Shown here: positions 44,860 to 53,729 of the stretch, piece by piece
How positions within the stretch are numbered: position 1 is the stretch's first letter
Layout: each line of letters begins with the position of its first letter
Source of the DNA: an uncultured Pelagibacteraceae bacterium
Lineage (GTDB): Bacteria > Pseudomonadota > Alphaproteobacteria > Pelagibacterales > Pelagibacteraceae
Assembly: GCA_902570125.1 (NCBI GenBank)
Contig: CACFXK010000001.1
Coordinates: forward strand, 1-64,000
Length of the DNA: 64,000 nucleotides
Direction: 5' to 3'
The notes under the pieces: generated by a model
Database searches by the model: none
Told to the model about the DNA's origin: nothing
What the model saw: only the letters and a program-made list of their open reading frames with translations
Position numbers and translations under genes: made by a program

Positions 44860-46134
44860 CTAAAACTGTTCTGACTCAGTTGAACCTTCCATTGCTGTAG
44901 TTGAGCTTTTACCTGAGCTTATTGTATTTGAAACTGCATCAAAATAAGATGTACCTACTTCTCTTTGATGTTTAACACTTGTGTATCCATCTTTTTCTCT
45001 AGCAAATTCATGCTGTTGAATTTTTGAGTAAGCAGTCATGCCTTCTGATTTATATTTTTCTGCTAATTCAAATATTGCGATATTTTGAGTGTGGAAACCT
45101 GCTAATGTAATGAACTGAAATTTATATCCCATTTCTCCAATCTTTCTTTGAAATGATCCAATTTCTTCATCAGATAAATGTTTCTTCCAATTAAATGATG
45201 GCGAACAGTTATAAGCTAACATTTTACCAGGAAATTTTTCATGTATAGCATCTGCAAATTTCTTTGCTTCCTCTAAATTTGGAGTAGCAGTTTCACACCA
45301 AATTAAATCTGCGTATGGTGCATAAGCAAGACCTCTAGAAATTGCTTGCTCAATTCCGTCTTTAACGTAAAAGAAACCTTCAGGTGATCTTTCGCCAGTT
45401 AAAAACGGTTTATCATTTTCATCAAAATCGTTGGTGATTAACTTCGCAGCATTTGCATCTGTTCTTGCTAAAATTATTAATGGTACATCTGCGATATCAG
45501 CAGCGAGTCTAGCAGCCTTTAAATTTCTAACCATTGTTCCAGTTGGTACAAGAACTTTCCCACCCATATGACCACATTTTTTCTCACTAGCTAATTGGTC
45601 TTCAAAGTGAACCCCAGCAGCACCTGCTCTTATAAATTTTTTGGTTAATTCAAATACATTTAGTGGTCCACCAAATCCTGCTTCACCATCAGCTATAATT
45701 GGCAACATGTAATCAGTTCTCTTACTTTTATCCATGTCACCATCTATCATTTCCATATGTTGAATTTGATCAGCTCTAATTAGGGAATTATTCATTGTCT
45801 CAACTAATTTTGGTGCACTATCATATGGATACAAAGATTGATCAGGATACATTTCACCAGCACTATTAGCATCAGCTGCAACTTGCCAACCACTTAAATA
45901 AATTGCTTTTAAACCTGCTTTTGCATGTTGTACGGCATGATTTCCTGAAAGTGACCCAAGAGTGTTAACATAAGCTTCTGTATTAAGCAGTTTCCAAAGC
46001 TTTTGGGACTGCATTTTACACATAGAATACTCAATTTTAATTGAACCCCTTAATCTTTCAACTTCTTCAGGGGTATAATCTCTTTTAATACCTGCAAATC
46101 TTTGTAACTCGTATGAAATATTCTCAGCTGACAC
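44860..46134 (-). CDS. aceA: Isocitrate lyase
   Basis: First enzyme of the glyoxylate shunt, splitting isocitrate to glyoxylate and succinate. The 424-aa protein has the catalytic KKCGHMGG loop, [10 protein letters not shown] and [10 protein letters not shown] metal and substrate regions, and [12 protein letters not shown]. The most likely start is a GTG at 46134, preceded by GAGAGGGG about 6 nt upstream. Malate synthase is not in the window. The ScfR-type regulator encoded divergently is a plausible controller. Confidence 0.96.
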   Translation of the reverse strand: MSAENISYELQRFAGIKRDYTPEEVERLRGSIKIEYSMCKMQSQKLWKLLNTEAYVNTLGSLSGNHAVQHAKAGLKAIYLSGWQVAADANSAGEMYPDQSLYPYDSAPKLVETMNNSLIRADQIQHMEMIDGDMDKSKRTDYMLPIIADGEAGFGGPLNVFELTKKFIRAGAAGVHFEDQLASEKKCGHMGGKVLVPTGTMVRNLKAARLAADIADVPLIILARTDANAAKLITNDFDENDKPFLTGERSPEGFFYVKDGIEQAISRGLAYAPYADLIWCETATPNLEEAKKFADAIHEKFPGKMLAYNCSPSFNWKKHLSDEEIGSFQRKIGEMGYKFQFITLAGFHTQNIAIFELAEKYKSEGMTAYSKIQQHEFAREKDGYTSVKHQREVGTSYFDAVSNTISSGKSSTTAMEGSTESEQF

Positions 46135-46178
46135 TTAAACCCCTCTCTTTTGATTAAATGACTAGAAATTACTAATGA

Positions 46179-46340
46179 CTATTTTGAGCTGTATTCTTCA
46201 GTAAATTCGTTCATTCCACTAGATCCCCAATCGCAATGATCGTCTCTAATGTAAATCCCTTTCGACTTATGCTCAGAATGCTCTTCTTTATTAGTAATTT
46301 GGTAGTTATTTTCTATGTTGTTAATTTTGTTTTTTTCCAT
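46179..46340 (-). CDS. 53-aa hypothetical small protein upstream of aceA
   Basis: An open frame with ATG at 46340 and TAG at 46179 lies between the operator-like region and aceA. The product is hydrophilic: a charged N-terminal half (KINNIENNYQITNKEEHSEH) and a C-terminal half with KGIYIRDDHCDWGSSGMNEF and an acidic end. The mixed tryptophan, cysteine, glycine and aspartate composition is not what random A+T-rich sequence usually gives. It ends 45 nt before aceA, so it may be co-regulated. I do not recognise the family. Confidence 0.5.
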   Translation of the reverse strand: MEKNKINNIENNYQITNKEEHSEHKSKGIYIRDDHCDWGSSGMNEFTEEYSSK

Positions 46341-46346
46341 GTAAAC

Positions 46347-46446
46347 TTTATAATTTACAATATTTACAAAATCTACAATAAAATTGATTTTGCTTGTAAA
46401 ATAGAATAATTTTGTGTAAATTTAAATTTACAAAATTTACAAATAG
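46347..46446. promoter_or_regulatory. Operator-like cluster of TTTACAA repeats between aceA and its putative regulator
   Basis: The gap holds repeated TTTACAA/TTGTAAA words: TTTACAATATTTACAAAA near 46353, TTGTAAAA near 46395, and a perfect 18-bp palindrome TGTAAATTTAAATTTACA at 46415-46432, followed by another TTTACAAA. The palindrome ends 18 nt before the regulator's ATG at 46451. RamB/ScfR-type regulators bind short A+T-rich TTTGCAAA-like repeats in acetate genes, so this looks like a shared autoregulatory and aceA operator. The assignment is inference. Confidence 0.5.
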
Positions 46447-46450
46447 TAAA

Positions 46451-47875
46451 ATGAGTCAAATTGATAGAAAAATTGGTCCAAAAATCAAAGCATTTAGAAG
46501 GCAGCTAGGAATTCAAGCTAACAAACTAGCAGAAGAAATGTCTATTTCACCAAGCTATTTAAATCTTATAGAGAGTGGAAAAAGAAAAATTGATGGAGAC
46601 TTACTTTTAAGGGTTTGTGATAAACTTAAAATAGAGCTTTCAGATCTTACAAGCAAGACAGATATTAATCTTGAGAATAATATCTCTGAATTGTTGGGTG
46701 ATGAACTTTTTGAGGATCTTGATATTCTTGGACCAGAAGTAAAAGATTTGGTCAATACAAATCCAAAAATTGCTAAAGCTCTAATTAAACTAGGTGACAA
46801 CTTTAAACAAAAAGATCATGAAATTTTTAATAAATTAGAAAATATTTCAGGTAAAATTATTGATGGGAGAAAAAATGCATTTCCTGGTGAGGTAATTTCA
46901 GATTTTTTACAAGAAAATAAAAATTTTTTTCCAAAATTAGAAGAATTCGCTAATAAAATTTTTGAAAAAGTAAAACAAAACAATAGAACAAGATATATTG
47001 CCTTATGTCAATTTTTAAAAGATGAATATGGCATAACTGTAAAAGATGTAATACCTAAAGAAGGTAAACCATTTTCAAAAATATATAAAGTAAAAGATAA
47101 AGAATTATTATTATCTGATTATCTCTCACTTGAAACTAAAAAACTTTTTGCCGCTGCACAAATTTCACAAGAAGGTGCCTCGAAAGAAATTGATGAATAC
47201 CTTGCAACATTTAATTTTCCAACTGAAGAATCTAAAAAATTAACAAGGGTTGCACTTTTGAATTATTCTGGTGCTGCAATATTAATGCCTTACTCTCTTT
47301 TTCATAAGGAATGCAAAGAATTAAAATATGATTTGGAACTTTTACAAAATACATTTGCTACTTCTTTCGAACAAGTAGCTCATAGAGTAACATGTTTACA
47401 AGATCCAAAACTTCCTGGAATACCTTTTCATTTTTTAAGAGTAGATGTTGCTGGAAATATTTCAAAAAGATTCTCATTATCAGGTATAGAGATACCAAGA
47501 TATGGGGGAGCTTGTCCTAGATGGAATGTCTACTCAGCTTTTTCAAGACCAGGTGTTATTCAAGCAGCAGTTAGCAAAATGACTAATGGAGAGAAATATG
47601 TTTGCATAGCGAAAACAGTAGAAAAGGGTGTTGGAAGATATGGACAAAAAAAAAGTATGTTATCAATAGGTCTTGGTTGTGAAGCAAAATATGCAAAAGA
47701 ATTTGTGTACACTGAAAATTTAGATCTTAGTGATAAAAAATCAGAATTAGCTATTGGGGTATCATGTAGAACATGTGATAGACTTGATTGTTCGCAGAGA
47801 GCTTTTCCCCCTCTTCATAAAAAATTTGATGTAGACATTAATTCTAGAGGAGTTTCGGTTTACGTAAATGAGTAA
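46451..47875 (+). CDS. ScfR/RamB-type transcriptional regulator (XRE with IrrE-like and DUF2083 domains)
   Basis: The 474-aa protein starts at the ATG at 46451 (MSQIDRKIGPKIKAFRRQLG). It has an N-terminal helix-turn-helix of the XRE type (ISPSYLNLIESGKRKIDG), a middle region, a ImmA/IrrE-like domain and a C-terminal cysteine-containing part (CRTCDRLDCSQRAFPP) as in short-chain fatty acyl regulators. Relatives (RamB, ScfR) control acetate and glyoxylate genes. Divergence from the aceA cluster supports that role here. Confidence 0.85.
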   Translation: MSQIDRKIGPKIKAFRRQLGIQANKLAEEMSISPSYLNLIESGKRKIDGDLLLRVCDKLKIELSDLTSKTDINLENNISELLGDELFEDLDILGPEVKDLVNTNPKIAKALIKLGDNFKQKDHEIFNKLENISGKIIDGRKNAFPGEVISDFLQENKNFFPKLEEFANKIFEKVKQNNRTRYIALCQFLKDEYGITVKDVIPKEGKPFSKIYKVKDKELLLSDYLSLETKKLFAAAQISQEGASKEIDEYLATFNFPTEESKKLTRVALLNYSGAAILMPYSLFHKECKELKYDLELLQNTFATSFEQVAHRVTCLQDPKLPGIPFHFLRVDVAGNISKRFSLSGIEIPRYGGACPRWNVYSAFSRPGVIQAAVSKMTNGEKYVCIAKTVEKGVGRYGQKKSMLSIGLGCEAKYAKEFVYTENLDLSDKKSELAIGVSCRTCDRLDCSQRAFPPLHKKFDVDINSRGVSVYVNE

Positions 47876-47883
47876 AATATAGC

Positions 47884-49038
47884 TTACTGCTGTTTTTGCC
47901 TTTTCTTTGAAATAAGTTGAGTAAGAGAGTCTACCATCAAGTCTGAAGCTTTAAATATTTCATTGGCTTTAAATTCATGAGACATATTTTTTTCCTCATT
48001 TGTCTTATCTTCTATTATTATTCCTTTATCAGGTGAATTATCCTTTATATATATTAAAATTAACCACTCATCATCTGAGGACTCGTCCCATTTAATAAAT
48101 ATTTCACCTGTCTCAAATCTTTTGTCTATACATCTAAAAATAGACATGTGTCTGGTGATATATCTTTTATTTAATTGAAAAACTAAACTGTTGGCACTTC
48201 TATAAAAACTTTCTAAAGCAAACTCAATTTTCTGTCTCTCTAAATTATATTCCCTTTCTTTTTGAAGAAGAGCGGATCTATCATCAGCCTCATCTATGTT
48301 TACACCAAGAGCCTCAACTCTCTCTCTAACTTTTTGGTCTCTTATAAGTCTGTACTTATTTTTTAAATTCTCTATTCTTTGCTGTAATTGTCCATAGTCT
48401 TCCCTTTTTTCTTTTAAAGAAATTTTCTCAAGTTTTTCTAATTCTTTTACTTCTCTAATTCTAAATCTTTCAATCTGTTTTTGTATCCTTAATTCTTGTA
48501 AAAATTTCTTTTGTCTCTCAGATTGCTCTTTTCTTAGGAGAGCTTGTTCTTTTCTCAAAAATAATTTTAAATCTTTAGCTCTTAATTTTTCTATTCTTTC
48601 TTCGTCCTTTAGTTGTTGCTCCTTTAGTTTTAATTGCTTTTCTTCATTTAGGATTTTTTGTTTCTTAATTTTTTCTTTTTCTTTATATTTTTTTTCAATT
48701 TCTATTAATTTTAATCTCCTTTTTTCATCTTTTCTTTGAGATTTAAATTCATTGATTTTTTCGTCTATTGAATTAAAAAATTTAGATAGACGTCTATCAA
48801 TAGCAAAAATATCAAATTTGACTTTGACATTTAATTTTGATTTTAAATTTTCTTCTACTCTTACAGATTTTGTAATAAAATTATTCTTTATTTTTTTTTT
48901 TTGGATTGTTTTTTTTCGAATGTTTTTTTTTCTTTTAGACTCGAGAATTTTTTTTTTTTTTGCTTTTTTTTTAATTTTTGAAGCGATTTTTGTAACTTTT
49001 TTTTTCTTCTTTACTTTTTTTTTTTTATTTTTTTTCAT
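47884..49038 (-). CDS. Lysine-rich coiled-coil protein of unknown function
   Basis: A 384-aa protein in three parts. Residues 1-53 contain 29 lysines and only three acidic-free stretches broken by Ile, Val and Ala, like a histone-H1-type basic tail. Residues about 75-290 are a charged coiled coil rich in Lys, Glu, Arg and Gln. The C-terminal 90 residues look globular (SIFRCIDKRFETGEIFIKWD, then DDEWLILIYIKD). No signal peptide or membrane helix is seen. A 14-base A/T homopolymer lies within the basic part at 48948-48961. Function unknown; nucleic-acid binding is a guess. Confidence 0.75.
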   Translation of the reverse strand: MKKNKKKKVKKKKKVTKIASKIKKKAKKKKILESKRKKNIRKKTIQKKKIKNNFITKSVRVEENLKSKLNVKVKFDIFAIDRRLSKFFNSIDEKINEFKSQRKDEKRRLKLIEIEKKYKEKEKIKKQKILNEEKQLKLKEQQLKDEERIEKLRAKDLKLFLRKEQALLRKEQSERQKKFLQELRIQKQIERFRIREVKELEKLEKISLKEKREDYGQLQQRIENLKNKYRLIRDQKVRERVEALGVNIDEADDRSALLQKEREYNLERQKIEFALESFYRSANSLVFQLNKRYITRHMSIFRCIDKRFETGEIFIKWDESSDDEWLILIYIKDNSPDKGIIIEDKTNEEKNMSHEFKANEIFKASDLMVDSLTQLISKKRQKQQ

Positions 49039-49068
49039 TATTACTGTTAATTATTTATCAGTAATATT

Positions 49069-50256
49069 TTAATAAATATAGTCCCGAGTATTAGGAACTG
49101 AGGTATTATCTTTTGATAATTGAAGCTGAAATACAACCTGATCCCCCCATTTGAATGCCATTTCACAACTAGCTAAGTAAAATTCCCACATTCTGAAAAA
49201 TTTTTCATCAAACATGTCTAAAACTATGTCTTTTTTTGATAAAAATCTTTCTTTCCAATTCCTAAGAGTATGTGCATAGTGCATTCTGAGAACTTCAATA
49301 TCTGACACGATTAAACCTGAATTTTCAATAGGTTTTGCAACCTCACTTAAGCTAGGAGTATAACCCCCTGGAAAAATGTACTTTTGTATCCATGGTTGTG
49401 GGTCTCGTGGGGGCATCGATGAACCAATCGTGTGAATCAATGCTATTCCTTTTTCGTTCAAGAGTTTAAAAACTTTATTAAAATATGTTTTATAAAATTT
49501 TCTCCCTACATGCTCAAACATTCCAACACTTACCACTCTGTCAAATTTTTCGTTTAATTGTCGATAGTCAATAAGTTTGAACTCAACCTGGTTAGATAGG
49601 TTCATTTCTTTAGCTTTATTTTTACTATATTCAAATTGATTTTCTGACAATGTTATTCCTGTAACGCTAGCTTTTGTTTCCTTTGCTATCGCTAAAGCTA
49701 AAGTTCCCCATCCCGAACCAATATCCAAAATCTTCTGATCTGGCTGGATTTTTAATTTTTTGATTATGTGATGAATTTTATTATTTTGAGCTTGCTCTAA
49801 AGTATCATTATCATTTTTAAAATAAGCACACGAATATTGTCTATTCTCATCTAAAAACAAATCATAAAGTTTTTCAGATATATCATAATGATGAGATACG
49901 TTTTCTTTAGATTTTGCTATTTTGTTAAAGCTTGTAAGATATCTATAAGTGCCTCTCAGTTTTTTTATTACAGCTCCATAAGAATTTATATTTCCTCTAC
50001 CAATATTTTTAAACGCTAAATCTAAAAATTCTGTAATCGTTCCATTCTGAATAACTAGAGATCCATCCATATAAGCTTCACCAAAATATAAGTCAGGATA
50101 CAAAAGTAATTTTTGCATTAATTTTTGATCAAGTAATTTAAGTACTATTGGTTTTTCCTTTATAGGTTTTCCAATTACATATTTTTTTGAATTTGAATCA
50201 ATAAGTTCGAAACCATCGTATTTAAATAAATTATTTAAAAAACTTACTAACTTCAT
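49069..50256 (-). CDS. cfa: Cyclopropane-fatty-acyl-phospholipid synthase family methyltransferase
   Basis: SAM-dependent enzyme that adds a methylene to unsaturated phospholipid acyl chains. The 395-aa protein has the N-terminal lipid-binding part with YFGEAYMDGSL, the SAM motif ILDIGSGWGTLALAIA, and the C-terminal YIFPGGYTPSLSEV and MHYAHTLRNWKERF segments, all typical of CFA synthases. Some close relatives make other modified lipids, so the exact product is uncertain. The DapA-like gene lies 1 nt upstream. Confidence 0.9.
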   Translation of the reverse strand: MKLVSFLNNLFKYDGFELIDSNSKKYVIGKPIKEKPIVLKLLDQKLMQKLLLYPDLYFGEAYMDGSLVIQNGTITEFLDLAFKNIGRGNINSYGAVIKKLRGTYRYLTSFNKIAKSKENVSHHYDISEKLYDLFLDENRQYSCAYFKNDNDTLEQAQNNKIHHIIKKLKIQPDQKILDIGSGWGTLALAIAKETKASVTGITLSENQFEYSKNKAKEMNLSNQVEFKLIDYRQLNEKFDRVVSVGMFEHVGRKFYKTYFNKVFKLLNEKGIALIHTIGSSMPPRDPQPWIQKYIFPGGYTPSLSEVAKPIENSGLIVSDIEVLRMHYAHTLRNWKERFLSKKDIVLDMFDEKFFRMWEFYLASCEMAFKWGDQVVFQLQLSKDNTSVPNTRDYIY

Positions 50257-50257
50257 T

Positions 50258-51145
50258 TTATGCTGCTTTTAATATCTCCATATTAAAATTAAGTTTTTTT
50301 AAATTTGCTAAAAGATTATTTTTTTCTGCTTCATCTAATAATTTTAATGGAGGCAAAAGGTTTTCATAAACTGAATTTTTTTGTGCCATTACAGTGTGTA
50401 GTCCTGAAATCAAGTTATATTTATCAAATGACATTCTTACTTCACACAAATTTTGATTGGTTTCCAGTGATAAATTATTATGAAAGTTATCGTAAATTTC
50501 TCTAGCTAAGTGACCTGTAACATTTGTAGTTGCTGTAATTATTCCATTACATCCAAGCTCTAACCCTTTTAATAATTTTGCCTCAGATCCTGGAAAGATT
50601 GAAAAATTTTTTATTTTTAAAGTTTCAAATAAATTATAGCTACTATCTTTCACACCTACGATTTGGTTAGGAAATTTTTTAGCTAAATTTTTAACACATT
50701 GAATACTAAACTTGTAACCACAAAGCTTTTCAAAATTATATAAAATAATCTTACAATCATTGATTTCATTTATTATTTTTGAATAAAAATTAATTACCTC
50801 TTCGTCACCATATTTGTAATAAGCAGGAGGCATAATTAAAAAATTATTAAAACCCATTGATTTCGAAATTTTCATTAAATTGATCGTATCAATTAAAGAA
50901 TTTAGACCAGTTCCAATTATAAATTTATTTTTGTACTTGCTTTTAGGTAACTCATTAATTAATTGAATTTTTTCACCTAAAGATATCAGTTGGGACTGGC
51001 CAGTGCTACCAAAGAAAACAACTCCATGGCAACCCAAATCGATAACGTTTTCTGCATGCTTAATAGTATTTTTAACATCTAAAGCCAGTTTTTTATCTAA
51101 CACAGTTAAGCCAGCAGCATAAATACCTTTAATTTGTTCCATCAT
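50258..51145 (-). CDS. DapA/N-acetylneuraminate lyase family aldolase, substrate unknown
   Basis: A 295-aa class I aldolase of the DHDPS family. The Schiff-base lysine is in IVGVKDSSYN and the conserved GSTGQSQLISLGEK loop replaces the usual GTTGE. The catalytic tyrosine is in ILYNFEKLCGY, where the usual YNxP proline is replaced (YNFEK). This suggests a substrate other than aspartate semialdehyde. Gene context (cfa, glycosyltransferase, gmd) points to sugar or lipid metabolism, but this is inference. Confidence 0.8.
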   Translation of the reverse strand: MMEQIKGIYAAGLTVLDKKLALDVKNTIKHAENVIDLGCHGVVFFGSTGQSQLISLGEKIQLINELPKSKYKNKFIIGTGLNSLIDTINLMKISKSMGFNNFLIMPPAYYKYGDEEVINFYSKIINEINDCKIILYNFEKLCGYKFSIQCVKNLAKKFPNQIVGVKDSSYNLFETLKIKNFSIFPGSEAKLLKGLELGCNGIITATTNVTGHLAREIYDNFHNNLSLETNQNLCEVRMSFDKYNLISGLHTVMAQKNSVYENLLPPLKLLDEAEKNNLLANLKKLNFNMEILKAA

Positions 51146-51194
51146 TAAAATTTATATAAAAATAATAATTAGTAAAGATTATAAAAAATTTAAT

Positions 51195-52121
51195 TTATAT
51201 ATAATTACTCACACAGTGCATTACGTGCTCAACTGTAATTTTATTCATCGCGTCTGAATTGTGCGATATTGACTTATATCCTAAGGGTAGAATCGGATAA
51301 ATATAACTCGAATAATCTGCATAATTTGTAGGAGTGTCTCCAAATAAACCAAATGATTTTATTTTCAATGCTGCACTCAGATGCATGAATGCAGAGTCTG
51401 TACCAATATAAATTTTACTATTTTTGATTTTTGTTAATATATCGTAAATATTTTTTTCACATAACGACTCGATGATTACTTTATTATTTAAATTTTTTAT
51501 TATTTGATCTGCTAAATGCTTCTCCTCAAGCCCTGCCACTAAAAAAAATTTACAATTTCTCTTTTCATTTATTTTAATAATTAAATTTATTATTTTATCT
51601 TTTGTCCATCTTCTTGTTATGCCAGATGATCCTATTCCTATAATGACATTATCATTACTATTGTTTGTTTTATTAACATTGATTTCAGCGTTAGAATTAT
51701 AATCATTAATTGAAAGCCATTTTTTAGTAACTTCAAAAATTTTTTTTGATATATTTTCATTTTTTTTTAGAATTCCATAAGAAAATATCTCTTTGGCTTT
51801 TAATAACTTTCCTAAAAGAATATACCTTGGACTCGCATGCATAATATAAACTTTGCTAAAATTAAAATTCTTGAGCTCATTTAACAATCTAAAAAATCCT
51901 TTAATACCAGAATGTTTTGAATTTTTTTCACCTCTATCAGTAAAAATGATATTTTTAATATATTTATCATCTGCCAAAATATTTCTTGCTTGAGTCCTTT
52001 TTTTTGTTAACAAATATATATTAGAACCTATATTTTTTTTTGCTATTTCATGCATTGAGGATAGAAAAATACATAAGTCTCCAATTCCTGGTCGAGTTTG
52101 GATAATTAAAATATTGGACAC
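51195..52121 (-). CDS. Glycosyltransferase family 9 (heptosyltransferase-like)
   Basis: A 308-aa protein with the GT9 start NILIIQTRPGIGDLCIFL and the donor-binding GIGSSGITRRWTKDKI and IYIGTDSAFMHLSAAL regions. GT9 members add heptose or related sugars to lipopolysaccharide. The probable start is a GTG at 52121, 11 nt after gmd. With gmd it suggests synthesis of a surface glycan. Confidence 0.85.
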   Translation of the reverse strand: MSNILIIQTRPGIGDLCIFLSSMHEIAKKNIGSNIYLLTKKRTQARNILADDKYIKNIIFTDRGEKNSKHSGIKGFFRLLNELKNFNFSKVYIMHASPRYILLGKLLKAKEIFSYGILKKNENISKKIFEVTKKWLSINDYNSNAEINVNKTNNSNDNVIIGIGSSGITRRWTKDKIINLIIKINEKRNCKFFLVAGLEEKHLADQIIKNLNNKVIIESLCEKNIYDILTKIKNSKIYIGTDSAFMHLSAALKIKSFGLFGDTPTNYADYSSYIYPILPLGYKSISHNSDAMNKITVEHVMHCVSNYI

Positions 52122-52132
52122 TTTAATATATT

Positions 52133-53149
52133 TTAGTTTCGCTCAAGATCAGCTTCTACCATCATTCTGACCAAATTCTTGAATTTAGTTTTTGGTTTCC
52201 AATTAAGTTCTTTTTTTGCTTTAGAGTAATCTCCCTTAAGTGAATCCACTTCTGTAGGCCTAAAATATTTTTTATCTATCTCTATTATAATTTTTTTGTT
52301 ATCTGTATTAATTAATTTTTCATTCAATCCTTTTCCTACCCAAATAGTTTTCAACTTTAGAATTTTTGTTGCCTCATTTATGAATTCTTTAACACTATGG
52401 TTTTGTCCAGTTGCTATCACATAGTCTTTTGGTTTTTTGGTTTGTAACATTTTCCACATTGCCTCAACATAATCACCAGCAAAACCCCAATCTCTTTTTG
52501 CATAAATATTTCCTAATTTAATTTTATTTTGTTTACCTAACATGATTTTAGCAAGACCTATGGTGATTTTTCTAGTAATAAATTCCTCGCCTCTAAGTGG
52601 TGACTCATGATTAAATAAAATTCCACTCACGGCAAAAATTTTATAAGCCTCTCTATAATTCCGGATTGAATAATGAGCAAATGTTTTTGAAGTTGCATAA
52701 GGGCTTTGGGGGTAAAAATTTGTATTTTCATTTTGTTTTTTGACCATGTGTTTTCCGAACATTTCTGAAGTAGAGGCTTGATAAAACTTTATTTTTCTTT
52801 TTTGGCATCGTATAATTTCAAGAAAACTAAGTGGAGTTATTGCATTAACAATTGAAGTTTGTATTGGATTTTCAAATGAACTTTTGACAAAAGATTGCGC
52901 TGCTAAGTTATAAACTTCATCAATTTGGTATTTTTGGAAAATTCTAATTAAATTATTTATTTCGGTTACATCTAAATCAACAGTTATAACTTTTTCATCA
53001 ATTTTTAATTCTATAAGTCTCCAATTGTTGCTTCTTGCAGATCTTCTATCTGTTCCAATTACAATATAATTTTTTTTTAATAAAAATTTTGCCAGGTAAG
53101 CTCCGTCTTGACCAGATATTCCAGTAATTAATGCAATTTTTTTTGGCAT
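52133..53149 (-). CDS. gmd: GDP-mannose 4,6-dehydratase
   Basis: Short-chain dehydrogenase that makes GDP-4-keto-6-deoxymannose. The 338-aa protein has the NAD(P) motif ALITGISGQDGAYLAKFL, DLDVTE, the active-site YATSK preceded by SPY, LFNHESPLRGEEFITRKI and the RPTEVD segment typical of GMD. It is somewhat shorter than E. coli Gmd (373). No GDP-fucose synthase or rhamnose reductase is seen here. It is 51 nt from the J-domain gene. Confidence 0.93.
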   Translation of the reverse strand: MPKKIALITGISGQDGAYLAKFLLKKNYIVIGTDRRSARSNNWRLIELKIDEKVITVDLDVTEINNLIRIFQKYQIDEVYNLAAQSFVKSSFENPIQTSIVNAITPLSFLEIIRCQKRKIKFYQASTSEMFGKHMVKKQNENTNFYPQSPYATSKTFAHYSIRNYREAYKIFAVSGILFNHESPLRGEEFITRKITIGLAKIMLGKQNKIKLGNIYAKRDWGFAGDYVEAMWKMLQTKKPKDYVIATGQNHSVKEFINEATKILKLKTIWVGKGLNEKLINTDNKKIIIEIDKKYFRPTEVDSLKGDYSKAKKELNWKPKTKFKNLVRMMVEADLERN

Positions 53150-53201
53150 AAATTCACTCTATATACCTAACACATACAATTGAAAATAAAAACTTTTTGT
53201 A

Positions 53202-53711
53202 TTAGCTCAATTCTTTTAATATTATATCTTTTGCCTCGTTCACAATAGATGCAAGTCTATTTAATTCTGGACTAATGTCAGGGTGAATTTTTTTCATTAT
53301 TTTCTTATACGAATTTAATATTTCATTTTTTGAGTACTTTCTTTTTGAATCCAAATTTAATATTTTATATGCTTCATCTAAACTCATATTTTGAATATTG
53401 CTAGCTTGGTTAAAATTATTGAAATTAAATCTTCCTGAATTTCTTAAAACTCTGAATAAACCCCAAAGCCTTAATAATTGAAAAAGTGAAATGCCTGCTT
53501 TTGTTTTTATTAATGGCAAAATAGCCAAAACAAATGGTAATGAAAAAATATATCTACCTGCATAGACCATCAGAAAAGCTAACAAAATTGATGATAAAAT
53601 TATGAATATCCTAATAATTTTTGAAATTCTCTTCGCTGAAGTTCTAGCAAACCAACTCAGAAGAACATAAATTATAATAAAAATAATAACTGTTATAAAA
53701 AAAATATTCAT
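53202..53711 (-). CDS. Membrane-anchored J-domain protein
   Basis: A 169-aa protein. Two hydrophobic helices (about residues 3-20 and 32-55) precede a linker and a C-terminal J domain (from about residue 108: SLDEAYKILNLD, then KKIHPDISPELN with the HPD motif). This layout matches DnaJ-like co-chaperones anchored to the membrane that recruit DnaK. It is divergent from ptrB with only 18 nt between the start codons. Confidence 0.85.
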   Translation of the reverse strand: MNIFFITVIIFIIIYVLLSWFARTSAKRISKIIRIFIILSSILLAFLMVYAGRYIFSLPFVLAILPLIKTKAGISLFQLLRLWGLFRVLRNSGRFNFNNFNQASNIQNMSLDEAYKILNLDSKRKYSKNEILNSYKKIMKKIHPDISPELNRLASIVNEAKDIILKELS

Positions 53712-53729
53712 ATATTAATAATTTTCCAA

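Noticed and set aside
46135-46450. A glycine riboswitch controlling aceA.
   Set aside because: SAR11 has glycine riboswitches on other genes, but no paired G+C-rich aptamer-like structure is visible here; the region is A+T-rich with protein-operator-like repeats and a small ORF.
48752-49072. A phenylalanine-rich open frame on the plus strand.
   Set aside because: It is the complement of the lysine codons of the coiled-coil gene on the minus strand; the composition is an artefact.
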